Positions 39,401-46,885 are shown, counted from the stretch's first letter. The stretch is DNA of 56,574 nt from Branchiostoma floridae (GCF_000003815.2 NC_049987.1:18819019-18875592); one strand, 5' to 3'. The notes: generated by a model from the letters alone, not told the origin. Numbers and translations are program-made.

Positions 39401-42120
39401 CTTACGAATATCTCCTTGGTGAAAAGTGTATAGGGCCATACTTTACAGAGTATACACCACTAGAACCCATATAATATTCGCCAATGAGTACGTTGTCAAC
39501 TCTAAGCAGGTGTCGCGAGAACAGATTCTGACGGCGTTTTCTGATTGGCTGGCGAACATAATTCAATCATGTGTCGTCCAGTCGGAATGTCCGTATTCCT
39601 CTTATTTTCAAGTACAATAGGACCGCCATCTTGGAATGGCGAAAATTTATTACCCCTTTTTTTGTTTTGTTTTCTTGAGTAGGTATAGGTCAATAGTTCA
39701 AGATCAAATACCACGTAGCCTGCGTATTCAATTAGGGGGTAGAAAATATATGGTTTCTTCTTGAAACCAATGACGTTATATATATAACATCCGTGTCGAA
39801 ACCATGCGCGAATTGTTTTTAATCTTTAAAAAGATTCAAAATATACAGTTTTCGTTTGAAAAGTGTTAGACAGAGTGCATCGTCTTAATTTAACTGTGAG
39901 CCATTCTTACAATCTGAAATTCAGGCTTTCTTCCGACAGTTGCACAGTTGCTGTTCAAAACGTTTCAATAAAACGTAAGGCATTTGTTAGGTTCATAACC
40001 AGGCGTGTTTTGGGTGTCTCTTCTTCTTGCTGGGGGTCAGTCACCTATCCTATAAAGATGTCCGGTATCCAGACTATCTTCCATCAGTTGTACAGTTGTT
40101 CAAAAAGTTTCAAGGATACGTACAGCATTTGTTAGGATTATAACCTCGATACAAGACGTGTTTTGGAGGTCTCTTCTTCTTGCCGGAGGGTCATTCAGCT
40201 ATCCTATAAAGATGTCTTGTATCAAGGCTATCTTAGAACAGTTGCATAGTTATTTTTCAAAAAAGTTTCAAGGATAACTACAGCATTTCTTAGGTTCATA
40301 ACCTCGATACCAGACTTGTTTTGGAGATCTCTTCTTCTTGCCGGGGGTCATTCACCTACCCTTTAAAGATGTCTGGTATCCAGGCTATCTAGTTGGCTAT
40401 GGGAACCCTCCAGACATGCCCTACTAAAGCACATACTAAGTTGACAGATGACACACGGCTGGGTCTAATTAGCGAGAAAAGGGCGGAAAATATATCTCAG
40501 GCTCAACTTCAGGCCATCCCCAAAACTCATTTATATTCAGCCTAGAAACGATTTAGCGAGTGAAGTTCACTCAAGAATATTTAGGAATCAATCAAGAACG
40601 TCCAGTGAGGATTTCAGTTTGCTTTGATGACGAATAAACAATGTTTTGGTAGAAAAGAAGGGGCGAATGTTGCAGGCAAAGAAAAGTGCAACCGTTTTCG
40701 GGACTCGGTTCTCCAGTAATAGGTTGGAAAATGTCCAAAACTGGCACGTTTGCACGAGACTGTTGTATTTTTAGCGCCCTGTTGGCTTGTGGTCACTATA
40801 CGGTGAGTCTAGAGCTCTCTGGTGATGAGCTCAGGCCACTACGGTCAGTCTCCGGCCTTCCGAACGTACTGGCTAGACTGGACCTAACGCGAGCTGACCT
40901 GTCCAAGCATCAAAACGAATGAAAGTCTACTTTCTCCGAGAGATGCTAATCTCAAGCTACTATCCCCAAAGGAGGTCATTTTCTAAAGAGCTTCGCCCCA
41001 TGAAAACCCCAGGCGCACTTGGGCAGTAACAATAGTGTACTGACCCACTGACCACTGGGTGATTTGCACGCTTGTAGTGGTCAGCGTGATTCTCTTCGGT
41101 CCAGTTCACTCTGACCACTCTTGTCATTTCGGCTAGAAAAGTATGGCCGTCTTACCAAAAATGATCTGTCTTCTTCAACTCTTACAGACGCTAGTTTCAT
41201 ATTGCGACGTTATAGTAATAAACAAAAACAGACGGTTTGATATGTTTGGTTTCAAAGATTTTAGAAGAGTTTTCTACTACTGAGATAATGTGAGTGAGTT
41301 GAGCTCGGATTTTCTAACCGACGGATTACAGACACAGCATGACCAAAGCTAGGTCCTTTTAGTACGAAGAAAAGTATGCCTTAATTGACATATTTGACCA
41401 GTCACATATCCAGACGAAAGTATTACAGACCTCGCTACAAACAGCAGTGTTTAAAATCTAGCGACATTCTTTTGATTTCTACTGGCAGAAAATGATGGGG
41501 GCAGAGCGACAATGAAAGGGCATTTGTGCCGCCTGTTAAATCACGACAAAACTTAATCAACCTTGACGGTTCTGATGATGCAAGACTACACAAACAAAAA
41601 GGGAAACTTTCTGATACGAGACAGACGTACTAACCTTTTTAAACCTTTTTACAGTACGTCCTTAGAAACCACAAGGTTTTATAGGAAAGTTCACATACCA
41701 AGAATGTCTGTAGGTAGGGGAGGTGGCGCTTCCTTCGCTGCCGCGACGCCCTCTGAAGAAAAAGTACAACAAAAACTGTGAATCACTTGCTGGTATCCTC
41801 TACTTCAGGTATAGATCAACGTAGAGATCGTAAACTTTCATTTATGCGTGTGATATTAAGGACTCAAGACTTATGAACAACAGTTAAGTCTTGATTCTAC
41901 ATCGTCATATTTTGATTGAGTGTTTTTCAGAGACGCACAGAGCAAGGACTATGCCACGTACCGCTATACAGGAGACAAAAGAAGAAGAGAGAAAGAGCTT
42001 TGTGGATGACGACTTACCGGGATCTTGTCGACTGTCCTCTTTCAGTCCGAAGCTCCACTCGCTCTGAAACGTAAGAGTGAGCAGTACGAGCGTTACCGTG
42101 AGGTACTTTGCAGGCAGCAT
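6733..42120 (-). CDS. Secreted single-chain integrin alpha/beta headpiece-hemopexin fusion (28 exons)
   Basis: One minus-strand gene. Exons in transcript order: 42018-42120, 28006-28091, 27775-27828, 27137-27274, 24969-25077, 23682-23776, 23474-23570, 22992-23037, 22255-22406, 21505-21656, 20486-20608, 19799-19887, 18962-19151, 18299-18374, 17731-17862, 17072-17144, 15975-16145, 14821-15004, 14019-14180, 12659-12697, 12051-12146, 11752-11838, 11067-11192, 10466-10636, 9967-10066, 8487-8660, 7609-7820, 6733-6900. All borders are GT/AG. Exon end phases run 1,0,0,0,1,0,1,2,1,0,0,2,0,1,1,2,2,0,0,0,0,0,0,0,1,1,0, and each fits the next exon. Total 3,405 nt, 1,134 residues plus TAG. Exon 17 could end at 16095 and exon 25 at 9985, also in frame. 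Domain order: signal peptide, partial beta-propeller (35-243), thigh (243-414), linker (415-478), hybrid/beta-I/hybrid (479-905), hemopexin (918-1134). No TM segment. Sequons: NST, NGT, NTT. Whether exon 1 joins exon 2 directly across 13.9 kb is the weakest link. Confidence 0.8.
7480..7589. repeat. Short palindromic element, AGCCTGG family
   Basis: Near-perfect inverted repeat: AGCCTGGGAACCATCCGATT at the left and its complement at 7588, arms about 27 bp. A possible TTGTATA target duplication flanks it (7473-7479 and 7590-7596). It sits in the last-but-one intron, 20 bp from the exon 27 donor. A second member is at 44310-44529. Confidence 0.75.
8005..8092. repeat. Half copy of palindromic family A
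   Basis: CAAGCAACTGGATATGA, GGAAACGGTCAGACGTTTCA and CTTTCGTCAGTGACGCTGG are present, with no inverted partner arm. Confidence 0.65.
8661..9966. other. Intron between exons 25 and 26
   Basis: AT-rich with long T runs near 9490-9660. The ORFs there are low-complexity and I see no coding or repeat signal worth naming. Confidence 0.5.
10180..10312. repeat. Palindromic MITE-like element, CTCCAAGCAGA family
   Basis: Left arm AATCTCCAGGCAGATATTCC, right arm inverted as GGTCTGCCTGTAGATC, with ATAAG/CTTAT words inside both arms. Relatives are at 15286-15379, 29890-29982, 43488-43615 and 49541-49698. Confidence 0.6.
10466..11192 (-). CDS. Exons 23-24: C-terminal half of integrin-beta hybrid domain
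   Basis: Exons 11067-11192 and 10466-10636. ARSEVTLQTMDIPPDVDV with a following Cys, a CAAGD element, then KFNVHVTLEDCP and FKIKPVGMHHEKTIVLDYTC match the beta-chain pattern 's-V-L-x-d-l-P ... C ... G-D-x-V-x-F-x-v-x-v-x-x-C-P ... I-k-P-v-G-f ... C'. In canonical beta chains a Cys-rich I-EGF stalk follows this last Cys. Here a short RPKVEKPKT spacer leads into hemopexin. Confidence 0.9.
11752..18374 (-). CDS. Exons 14-22: integrin-beta hybrid N-strand and beta-I (A-like) domain
   Basis: Exons 18299-18374, 17731-17862, 17072-17144, 15975-16145 (or 16095-16145), 14821-15004, 14019-14180, 12659-12697, 12051-12146, 11752-11838. HKIRLSLKEGATTTF matches the hybrid strand before beta-I. MIDAS loop: DLSATMKKD (Asp528, Ser530, Thr532 on the longest model). 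Also RIGVG, the Cys-Cys loop PCAGPKC followed by FGFHAALPLT, RPEEGFDGMLQ (MIDAS Glu677), GWRHNSLRMLVYVTD (MIDAS Asp708), GDYILPNDGTCQL and DYPSIG. Glu677 to Asp708 is 31 residues, as in beta-3. SyMBS positions Asp158, Asn215 and Asp217 of beta-3 are Gln, Gly and Ala here, and ADMIDAS Asp126 is Lys. The weakest joint is exon 17-18, where the donor and a phase-2 acceptor (CCACAG at 15005) were chosen to keep frame. Confidence 0.88.
12880..12965. repeat. Short inverted repeat
   Basis: CTTTCTGCCGCTGGGATAAT pairs with ATTACCCCGGCGGCAGAAAG about 25 bp downstream. It lies in the exon 19-20 intron, part of a G/C-richer insertion at about 12820-13220. The rest of that intron (13220-14018) shows nothing nameable. 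Confidence 0.6.
15286..15379. repeat. Palindromic MITE-like element, CTCCAAGCAGA family
   Basis: Starts AATCTCCAAGCAGATCC and ends CCGCTTGGAGATG. The interior CATAAGATAGTATCAAGAG matches, inverted, the interior of 10180-10312. Confidence 0.65.
16360..16723. repeat. Non-autonomous DNA transposon with terminal inverted repeats
   Basis: Perfect 18-bp terminal inverted repeats: GGTAGCAGAACACAGTAT at 16360-16377 and its complement at 16706-16723. The flank reads ATAA on both sides, compatible with a 4-bp target duplication. 364 bp, no ORF. A solitary matching end is at 50612-50627. Confidence 0.75.
17195..17400. repeat. Dispersed repeat cluster (TTTCGGTGACTGTCTGTCACC type)
   Basis: TTTCGGTGACTGTCTGTCACC-type text is shared with 56326-56385. 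The adjacent CTGGTTCACATTGTACTGCAG ... GTCGCTGCTTACAGATGCG text is shared with 22557-22630 and 26383-26452. Confidence 0.5.
18962..19151 (-). CDS. Exon 13: charged Thr/Lys/Glu/Pro-rich linker between alpha and beta parts
   Basis: 63 residues with no domain signature: PPKVTTTIKKIISATKK, then PEVPETEDQEELEKP, then KETVDKDSKKE. It enters in phase 2 and leaves in phase 0, and it sits exactly where both the alpha calf/TM region and the beta PSI domain would be. Its composition suggests an extended, possibly O-glycosylated tether. An internal Met (MADTS) could serve as an alternative start for a beta-only product, but no promoter evidence was seen. Confidence 0.75.
19236..19386. repeat. Palindromic MITE-like element, family A (complete copy)
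   Basis: AAAAAGCAGTTAATTAAGCA at the left pairs with TGCTTGAGTAACTGCTTTT at the right. TTGGAAACGGTCAGACG and its diverged complement form the inner arms. It lies in the exon 12-13 intron. Confidence 0.75.
19799..22406 (-). CDS. Exons 9-12: integrin-alpha thigh domain
   Basis: Exons 22255-22406, 21505-21656, 20486-20608, 19799-19887, in phase. The start KGKPIIEVSAQLELYPDKIN follows the last blade exactly as 'RP-v-V-A-l-v-P-IN' does in integrin alpha. Next come a Cys pair around CFYATACF, a beta-rich ITYTISADANL stretch, and FIEYCTDGTDDC at the end, matching the family's 'F-x-k-x-C-G-x-D-x-x-C' thigh landmark. After this point calf-1 and calf-2 would be expected, but the frame runs into a low-complexity linker instead. 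Confidence 0.85.
20283..20460. repeat. 15-bp minisatellite
   Basis: About 11 copies of TGTACCGTTTCACAT/A in a row. The block begins 26 bp past the exon 11 donor (20485). Because the unit is divisible by 3, several frames are open on both strands; those ORFs are an artefact of the repeat. Confidence 0.9.
20828..21504. repeat. Pyrimidine-rich (TC)n tract next to exon 10
   Basis: Imperfect (TC)n runs from about 21228 to 21501, ending one codon from the exon 10 donor (21505|). On the transcript strand the intron therefore opens with GTTAGAGAGAG. The preceding part (20828-21227) is A-rich with CACA words. Confidence 0.9.
22010..22254. repeat. CGTCGTACG-rich inverted-repeat cluster
   Basis: Short self-complementary words (CGTCGTACGATCGTCGTACG) abut the exon 9 donor at 22254. 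Similar clusters are at 44040-44170 and 46886-47112. Confidence 0.5.
22992..28091 (-). CDS. Exons 2-8: partial integrin-alpha beta-propeller with three FG-GAP calcium loops
   Basis: Exons 28006-28091, 27775-27828, 27137-27274, 24969-25077, 23682-23776, 23474-23570, 22992-23037. The translation contains GANFGSSVAIVDLNGDG..LLVGAP, SRFGVAIEAIGDINEDG..VAIGAP and MFGASIAGGEDISGDGT..IAVGAP. These are three successive FG-GAP repeats with DxNxDG or DxSxDG calcium loops, as in the last blades of integrin alpha chains. Exons 2-3 add a half blade ending GKVLIELTGDE. About 209 residues are present where a seven-blade propeller needs about 440, so blades 1-3 or 4 appear absent. No I (A) domain is visible on the alpha side. 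Confidence 0.88.
23797..24293 (-). mobile_element. 5'-truncated LINE 3' end (reverse transcriptase C-terminus)
   Basis: In the exon 5-6 intron. The minus-strand frame at 23883-24090 encodes ..YKPIFARTDTYKYSYFPRT then IPEWNSLPGAVVSVTVESF and stops. That 'SFFPRTI-WNSLP' ending is the hallmark of the C-terminus of many CR1/L2/Jockey-like LINE ORFs. The element ends in an (ATG)n tail (23797-23819), the usual 3' microsatellite of these families. It is truncated upstream and inactive. The adjoining 24300-24540 stretch looks repeat-derived but I cannot classify it. Confidence 0.75.
25105..25310 (+). repeat. tRNA-derived SINE
   Basis: A-box-like TGGCGTATCTGGTAGAG and B-box-like GAGTTCGATACC, then TTGTGCCATTGGGAAAGGCA and GGGTACCAGACTTCGG. 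The body resembles 54935-55115 in inverse orientation. It is too diverged, and its acceptor arm does not fold, for it to be a functional tRNA gene. Confidence 0.65.
25515..25996. mobile_element. Non-autonomous hAT-like DNA transposon with 8-bp target duplication
   Basis: Element 25523-25988 (466 bp) has perfect 19-bp terminal inverted repeats TAGGGGTGGGTACCGGTAC. It is flanked on both sides by GTCAGTAA (25515-25522 and 25989-25996). An 8-bp duplication with TAGGGG ends fits the hAT superfamily. No transposase ORF. A fragment of the same family is at 345-440. Confidence 0.85.
26519..26831. repeat. Palindromic MITE-like element, family C
   Basis: Inner arms ACGACCACTGTCGCGCCTTC and GAAGGCGACAGTGGTCGT with CAATACTGATGACCAAT words inside. 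A close second copy is at 45092-45416. Lies in the exon 4-5 intron. Confidence 0.8.
27370..27452. repeat. Half copy of palindromic family A
   Basis: AAGCATCTGGATAAGCTTTG, then CAGATGTTTCAGACAACATC and CTATCTTTCGTCGATGACAG, in the exon 3-4 intron. Diverged. Confidence 0.55.
27864..27936. repeat. TTAGA pentanucleotide microsatellite
   Basis: About 14 copies of ATTAG fill much of the 177-bp intron between exons 2 and 3. Confidence 0.95.
28530..29070. repeat. Tandem array, about 185-bp unit, three copies
   Basis: TCGCTCCC, GGCTGAATGCGAGGCTAG and the 'GAGAAACTT..GATAGCC' block recur at about 28530, 28712 and 28902. Confidence 0.75.
29890..29982. repeat. Palindromic element, CTCCAAGCAGA family
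   Basis: CCAAGCAGAGGTT at 29893 pairs with AACCTCTGCTTGG at the right end, with a C-rich loop between. Confidence 0.65.
30391..30503. repeat. Long-arm palindrome
   Basis: Left arm contains GCCCGCCGATCTCACATTAG then AAGCCCGAAGGAG. The right arm is its complement (CTCCTTCGGGCTT ... CTAATAGGAGATCAGTGGGC). Arms are about 47 bp with an 18-bp loop, so RNA from either strand would form a strong hairpin. Confidence 0.85.
30690..31900. repeat. Satellite array, about 163-bp unit, about seven copies
   Basis: TAATTATCTGTTGTCTCATT and ACTACGGGGACTTCCAT recur. The copies at 30750-30860 and 30913-31023 look identical; later copies are increasingly diverged and shortened. Confidence 0.85.
34120..34515 (-). 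repeat. tRNA-derived SINE (family of 800-1215)
   Basis: Same order of words as 800-1215: GCTGAATTG, ACTAACTCA.. GACCTCAATA, GACTGTAGGTTTTGAACCAC, and the inverted tRNA-like head GGCCAAACAC..GAGCCACACGATCCC. Confidence 0.65.
36250..36650. repeat. Tandem array, about 107-112-bp unit, three copies
   Basis: TTGCCAAGACAGAG followed by ACAACCTAGTTGGCA recurs at about 36382, 36494 and 36601 (third copy altered). Confidence 0.75.
36887..37610. repeat. Family B palindrome followed by a 105-113-bp tandem array of its arm
   Basis: 36887-37095 is a family B palindrome (GTGGGTAATATGTCAAAG, inverted CTTCACATTTGACATATTAC). From 37095 one arm repeats about five times, with CTGCGCATGC and CCGTGAACCTCCTTATT marking each unit. 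Confidence 0.75.
37981..38120. repeat. Palindromic MITE-like element, family A (complete copy)
   Basis: GGATATGATTTTGGAAACGG at the left and CCGTTTCCAAAATCATATCC at the right are exact complements, with CTTTCGTCAATGACAC in the loop. Confidence 0.85.
38771..39110. repeat. Two-copy direct repeat of about 162-170 bp
   Basis: CTGTGAGTGAAGACA..GCCTGTCACCACCA and TAACGTCCCCCAAGG..CTCGTTATTGCAATG occur twice. Confidence 0.85.
39935..40390. repeat. Tandem array, about 150-bp unit, three copies
   Basis: CAGTTGCACAGTTG, TCTCTTCTTCTTGC and CCTATAAAGATGTC recur at steps of about 150 bp. Confidence 0.85.
42018..42120 (-). CDS. Exon 1 of the fusion gene: start codon and signal peptide
   Basis: ATG at 42120-42118. 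It encodes 34 residues plus one base, with a basic n-region (MLPAKY), a hydrophobic stretch (LTVTLVLLTLTF) and a polar end (SEWSFG) typical of a cleaved signal peptide. A strong donor follows (CCCG|GTAAGT). The phase-1 end fits exon 2 at 28091, giving Ala at the join. No integrin sequence is on this exon itself, so its assignment rests on strand, phase, the presence of a secretory signal and the lack of another candidate start. Missing exons in between cannot be ruled out. Confidence 0.6.
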
Positions 42121-42715
42121 GGCGAGACGCCAAGAAAAAGTATCTCTAGCTGTGTGTAGGAGAGCCTGGCAAGCACAGACGAGCTCTTTCTGGGGGAAGC
42201 TACCCAAGAACCAACCGGCAGGGACTGACGAGAAGGCGGTTTTAATTACCAACAGCCTTCGCTACTAGCTACGGGGCCGGTATAGGGGGAGCACTTGGGT
42301 TTAAATCATCATACACAAGAGGGAGGGAATGTTGTTATAAGAGTGTACACATGGGGGAAATATACGATATTTATCTCTTGTTGTGATATGATGTTTTTGG
42401 ACACGGCGTTTGTTTACGAGAAGCGTTAGGGAGGGTAGGATGGTCAAGTGATTGCAGGGGGTCTTAGGTGTCCTGTTGCATTGGTATTCAGGGCAACTGA
42501 TACATACATGCCATGGGACACACACGACTGACTGAAAATGTCATCTGCTCTCCAAACCACCGGGGGAAGTCCGGTCTAGACAACATGAGGATTTCTCCTT
42601 TTTTTGGCGAAGGTGGGATCTAGGTAAATATCAAAGGTGATGAAGATTACGGATGACATCAATCGGATTACTGTGGATAAACACAAGGGATTATCCCCTC
42701 ACAAAAAAAACTATA

Positions 42716-43185
42716 GACTTGCTATGATCTAGTATACTGAATGTAACACAAGATTTATAAAGAAATGTGACAGTATACGAATTCCGTAAAGGTGTGTCTT
42801 TATAGGATCGTAAAGGGTCCGTAAAGCTCCAAATGAAAGGGATCATCATACTACTCCACTTCAGGAAAACGATCGAATTGCTATGATACTGAACGTCACA
42901 CACAATTTATAAAGAAATGTGACAGTCTTATTTTCGTAAAGGATTGCTTTTATAGGATCATAGAGGGTCCGTAAAGTTCCAAATGAAGGAGGTTATTCCC
43001 TATCACCCAACTTCACGAAAACCACCGACTTTCTATGATCTAGTATACTGAACGTTACACACGATTTATAAAGAAATGGGACAGTCTACTTCCGTAAAGG
43101 AATGCTTTTAAACGATCGCAAAGGGTCCGTAAAGTCCCCCAATGAAAGGCGGACAGTAAAGGATCCGTAAAGTTCCTTCCACACG
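42716..43185. repeat. Tandem array, about 150-160-bp unit, three copies
   Basis: CTATGATCTAGTATACTGAA, ATTTATAAAGAAATG and AAAGGGTCCGTAAAG recur from about 42720, 42880 and 43030. Confidence 0.85.
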
Positions 43186-43487
43186 TCACCTATAGACGCT
43201 TTCGACGACGCCTCAAGTCAAGATAACATTCTTTACCGGTCTGGTACGCCCGTCGAGAGTTCACAACCTTGGCTTTGGGCTTACCCTCGATAACAACTAG
43301 ACACCCCTTAATTATGCATCCTTCCAATTTCTTCACTCTAAGTCGACCATATTTCATGTCTTCAATCCAAAGATCCTTTTTTCACACAGTTTGGGTCAGA
43401 GTCGTACGCATTCTTTTGCGGTGTTACCATGACGAATTGGCTGCACTCAATCAGTCAGTGGCTCACAGGAGTTCGTATGCGTTCAGG

Positions 43488-43615
43488 ATCTCCAAGCAGA
43501 TGTCGGGTGGAAAGACGTGACTGGCGAGTTTGCCTTGTAGCTGTTGGGTTCGGTAGCTGTCAAAGGCAGTCAGAAAACGTTACGACCTTCTAACCTGACA
43601 TCTGCTTGGAGATAT
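43488..43615. repeat. Palindromic MITE-like element, CTCCAAGCAGA family
   Basis: ATCTCCAAGCAGATGTCGGG at the left and GACATCTGCTTGGAGAT at the right; 128 bp. Confidence 0.8.
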
Positions 43616-44309
43616 AGAGACGTCGCACGTACACCACTTGGGTGATTTCTTTTGTTTGAGCAATAACGTATTTTGTCGAAAAAATTTAAGCACTTTTTAA
43701 GCTTTTCAGATTTCAAAGGGTGTTGCAAAATGTGATTTTTTTCATCTTACATTTCAGTCACTCACACAGCTTTGTCTGTAACTTGCCCCAAAATTGGCTA
43801 TGCGTGTTTTTTAAAGAAATACGGTATCTAAAAACGTACGGTTTCACGCCAAACCATATACAGAGAATCTTTGTGCTCCTCAGACACCATCAATTAAAGA
43901 TAAAGATACTACGGACATTGGATACGCGTTAGAAAGGGGATTGGGAATGGTCCACCCTAAATAATGCACCAAGCTTCGGAAGAAAAATGACAAACGAAAC
44001 CATGTAAGACCGAACGACATGTTTGGAGAAAAATTGCGTTAAGTCCCCGTCACATACGTCGTCCGACAGGTGTATAATACGTCGTACGATGTATTTGCAT
44101 AACGTCGTACGATTCTACAATATATCGTACGACACGGTATACGGTACGCCTTACGACATTTTTACGAACAGGACATCAACATATGGTCTGTGACAGCGGC
44201 TTAACGTCCAGCCAAAGACGTATAAATTTCTATAATAACCCAATCAAACAAGGAATCAATGTTCATCCATCCTTGCAGGGTGTATGTTGCTAAAGCACCC
44301 AACAGACAT

Positions 44310-44529
44310 AGCCTGGTAACCATTCTCTCAGGCCGGCTTAGGGTTCCTTTACCGGTTCTAGTACCGGTAAACATTTCAATCTTTCCAACCGGCCTTTTTA
44401 TAAGCTACTACCGCACAGTGACAGCAACCCCGTAGAATTACCCGGCCTGCGGTAATAAACTGGTCGGGTAGCAACACCCCCAGCACCGCAGAGGTACCGG
44501 GGGGCTCCCGATGGCATGGTTACCAGGCT
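44310..44529. repeat. Palindromic element, AGCCTGG family
   Basis: AGCCTGGTAACCAT at the left and ATGGTTACCAGGCT at the right. The interior has ACCGG words. 220 bp. Confidence 0.75.
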
Positions 44530-44612
44530 TCACAGACATACACTAGACACAGCCGTATGACCCTTGCTCCACCTGCAGTGGATTATACCGTATGTTGACG
44601 GGGCCTGACCTG

Positions 44613-44702
44613 GATAGGGAGCCCGTGAACGCTGACACCGCCCCGGCAGCTCTTGGTCCGCAGTCTCCCCTTCTTGTTCACCTTCCAATTGGTCCCGTCT
44701 GG
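44613..44702 (-). CDS. Possible orphan exon (unrecognised)
   Basis: On the minus strand a good acceptor (TTGTGGTTTTCCCCTCCAG) precedes GC-rich, coding-like sequence, followed by a possible donor (ATCCAG|GTCAGG). One open frame reads DGTNWKVNKKGRL then RTKSCRGGVSVHGLPIQ; another frame is also open. It lies 5' of the fusion gene's first exon, so it would belong to another gene further right. Not recognised; it could be chance. Confidence 0.25.
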
Positions 44703-45091
44703 AGGGGAAAACCACAAGGCTAGGGTTAGATTTCCGGCTGGATTTATACTGAGACTCCGGGAGGAATTACACTGTCGTTGTAAATTAGGGTTGTGTACAT
44801 AAACTCTGTACCTGTATACACCTTTCTCAAGCGGTGGCCGTGATAGATCAAAGACGAGGTCAATGAGGCAAACAGACAAAACATATTTCTAAAATCAATT
44901 TAGTTTTCCGCCAAACCACGCAAATTTACACAATATAAGGTCAAACAATACGTATTATAACTAGTAGTATGCACCGAAAGATTTAGCAATTTAGCGTATC
45001 GTAGACTGTTTGCCTCATTGACCTCGTTTTAGATCTATCATGGCCGCCTCATGAGAAAGGTGTATACCTGTTATATTATCATAGAAGCTCA

Positions 45092-45416
45092 TCTGTGTTG
45101 GTAGTAATCAAAGTATACGTACAATGCTAAACTTTCTTCCAACTTAAAGGTATACACGGATCAAATTTTCAACGACCACTGTCGTCTAGCCTTCTTTAGG
45201 CGGTAGGCGTTATAAACTTCCTGGCATATTTGACCAATTGCTGACGTTACGTATCCGCATGGTCACGTGTTGAAACGATCACGTGTCTGTAACTCTCGCG
45301 AGTTTACGTTCTAAAGCTATTGGTCATCAGTATTGATCCTGAAGAAGGCGACAGTGGTCGTTAAAAGTTTCATCAGTGTCTACCTTTGTGTTTGTGTTTG
45401 TGTTGGAAGAAAGTGT
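45092..45416. repeat. Palindromic MITE-like element, family C
   Basis: Shares TGTGTTGGTAGTAATCA, ACGACCACTGTCG and GATCCTGAAGAAGGCGACAG with 26519-26831, in the same order. Confidence 0.8.
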
Positions 45417-45503
45417 ATCATTGTACTACCTGTTATATTGTTCAGGTACAATGTATTTCATCCCGGTTTTTTTTAAACTAGATCTCTTTTACATATCAAT
45501 TCA

Positions 45504-45625
45504 CAGCTAGGATATCAAAACTACCAAGATTTCTCCAGTGTCACTGACGAAAAATAACGGATGTTGTTTGAAACGTCTAACCGTTTCCAAAAGCATATCC
45601 AGTTGCTTTTTGGCTTAATGCATTT
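45504..45625. repeat. Half copy of palindromic family A
   Basis: Matches the right half of the 1691-1880 copy (AAGATTTCTCCAGTGTCACT, then CCAAAAGCATATCCAGTTGC). Confidence 0.7.
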
Positions 45626-46670
45626 CATTTTCCATACATAGTCGTAAGGCCGTTGGAATGCTTATTCCCGCTAAGAAGAGCACGTGTATCGGGTGATTAG
45701 TGGATGTGATAATATATCCCGACAGAAGGAGTCAGACACAGATAGAAGCTCCACGGGTGTCGCGGTGGGAATCACTGCAATCATTGCTGGTCTAAAGAGT
45801 CCAAGTGTTGGGTCTGGGGACAAATAATTTAATTACTGACTGGAATGCTTCATCTCAGTCGACAGTCGCCACAAAAAATGGAATGTTTTTAGGTTTGTTT
45901 TTGACGGTTTTTGTTAAGATGTGTTTTCTTTTTGGTTAGCATTTTTATTTTTTTTGGATTTGATTGCTTTTGCTGTATTCCGTTGCTCAAGTTATGTTTT
46001 CCGTTGTTTTGCTTGTTGTTGTTTTTTAGTTGTTTCTATTGTGTTTTAGCTGTTTTTATTTTTTTGTTTTCGGTTGTTTTTATCATTTTCTGTTGTTCCC
46101 CTGTTTCGTTTTAGATTAAGAACGATTCCAGATGAGACTTTGAGACTTTATTTGATTTGTTGTACCGGTTTGTTTGCGGTTGTTTTTAATTATTTGTTTG
46201 GTAATAATTGAGACAGTTTTTAATCCTTCCATCCATCCCAATACCAACACAGCTCTAAATCCGACTTAACGGATTATAACCAATGAGGTTAAACATACCT
46301 TAGTGTAAAAGGTCCCTTCGCGTGAAAGTCTTATAGCACTTTACCTTACCTCTTTTGCTGAGTTTGTTATCATATTTGTTTTCTTGCTTATTTTGCTGTT
46401 GTTGCTTTTCTGTTAAACCTGTAAACCAATTTTGTCTATGTCATCAATTGCCCACACACAAGTCGCGGCCCTTGCCCCTAAAAATCTAAAAGGTGACAGT
46501 TGATTGACAGCCAATTAACATCATGGAGAACCCAACATGGGGTCATTTCATCATGGAAGGTACATTGACATTGCGAAACGGTCATTTTAACACCTGTAGG
46601 TAAAGATTAAAAACATGTGAATGGGTGCAAGAAAGCTATGGTCAAAGACAAAGTCTTTGTGCCTTACTTT

Positions 46671-46885
46671 AAGGTGGGTTCACACGTGCTTATATATTCA
46701 AGACGTCCGTATGAGGTCCGTGATTCTTAACCTCTATCAGGCTCAACAGGTCGCTAGAAAAATGTGTTTATATCTCTAGAATTTCTCCTATTTTTTCAGC
46801 GACCCGTGGAGCCTGGTAGACTCTAAGAAGTTCATACGGACCTCATACGGACTTGCATATATACACAAGTGTGAATCTGGCCTTA
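46671..46885. repeat. Palindromic MITE-like element (GGTTCACACGTG type)
   Basis: AAGGTGGGTTCACACGTGC / GTCCGTATGAGGTCCGT at the left, inverted as ACGGACCTCATACGGAC / AAGTGTGAATCTGGCCTT at the right. 215 bp. Confidence 0.8.

Larger units (their letters stand above)
28092..42017. other. 13.9-kb first intron of the fusion gene, repeat-filled
   Basis: I looked for integrin propeller exons on the minus strand (FG-GAP, DxDxDG, VGAP) and found none. It holds tandem arrays at 28530-29070, 30690-31900, 36250-36650, 37095-37610, 38771-39110 and 39935-40390, plus palindromic or SINE elements at 29890-29982, 30391-30503, 34120-34515, 36887-37095 and 37981-38120. Stretches with nothing recognised: 29070-29880, 31900-34100, 34520-36240, 40400-42000. 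Confidence 0.55.
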
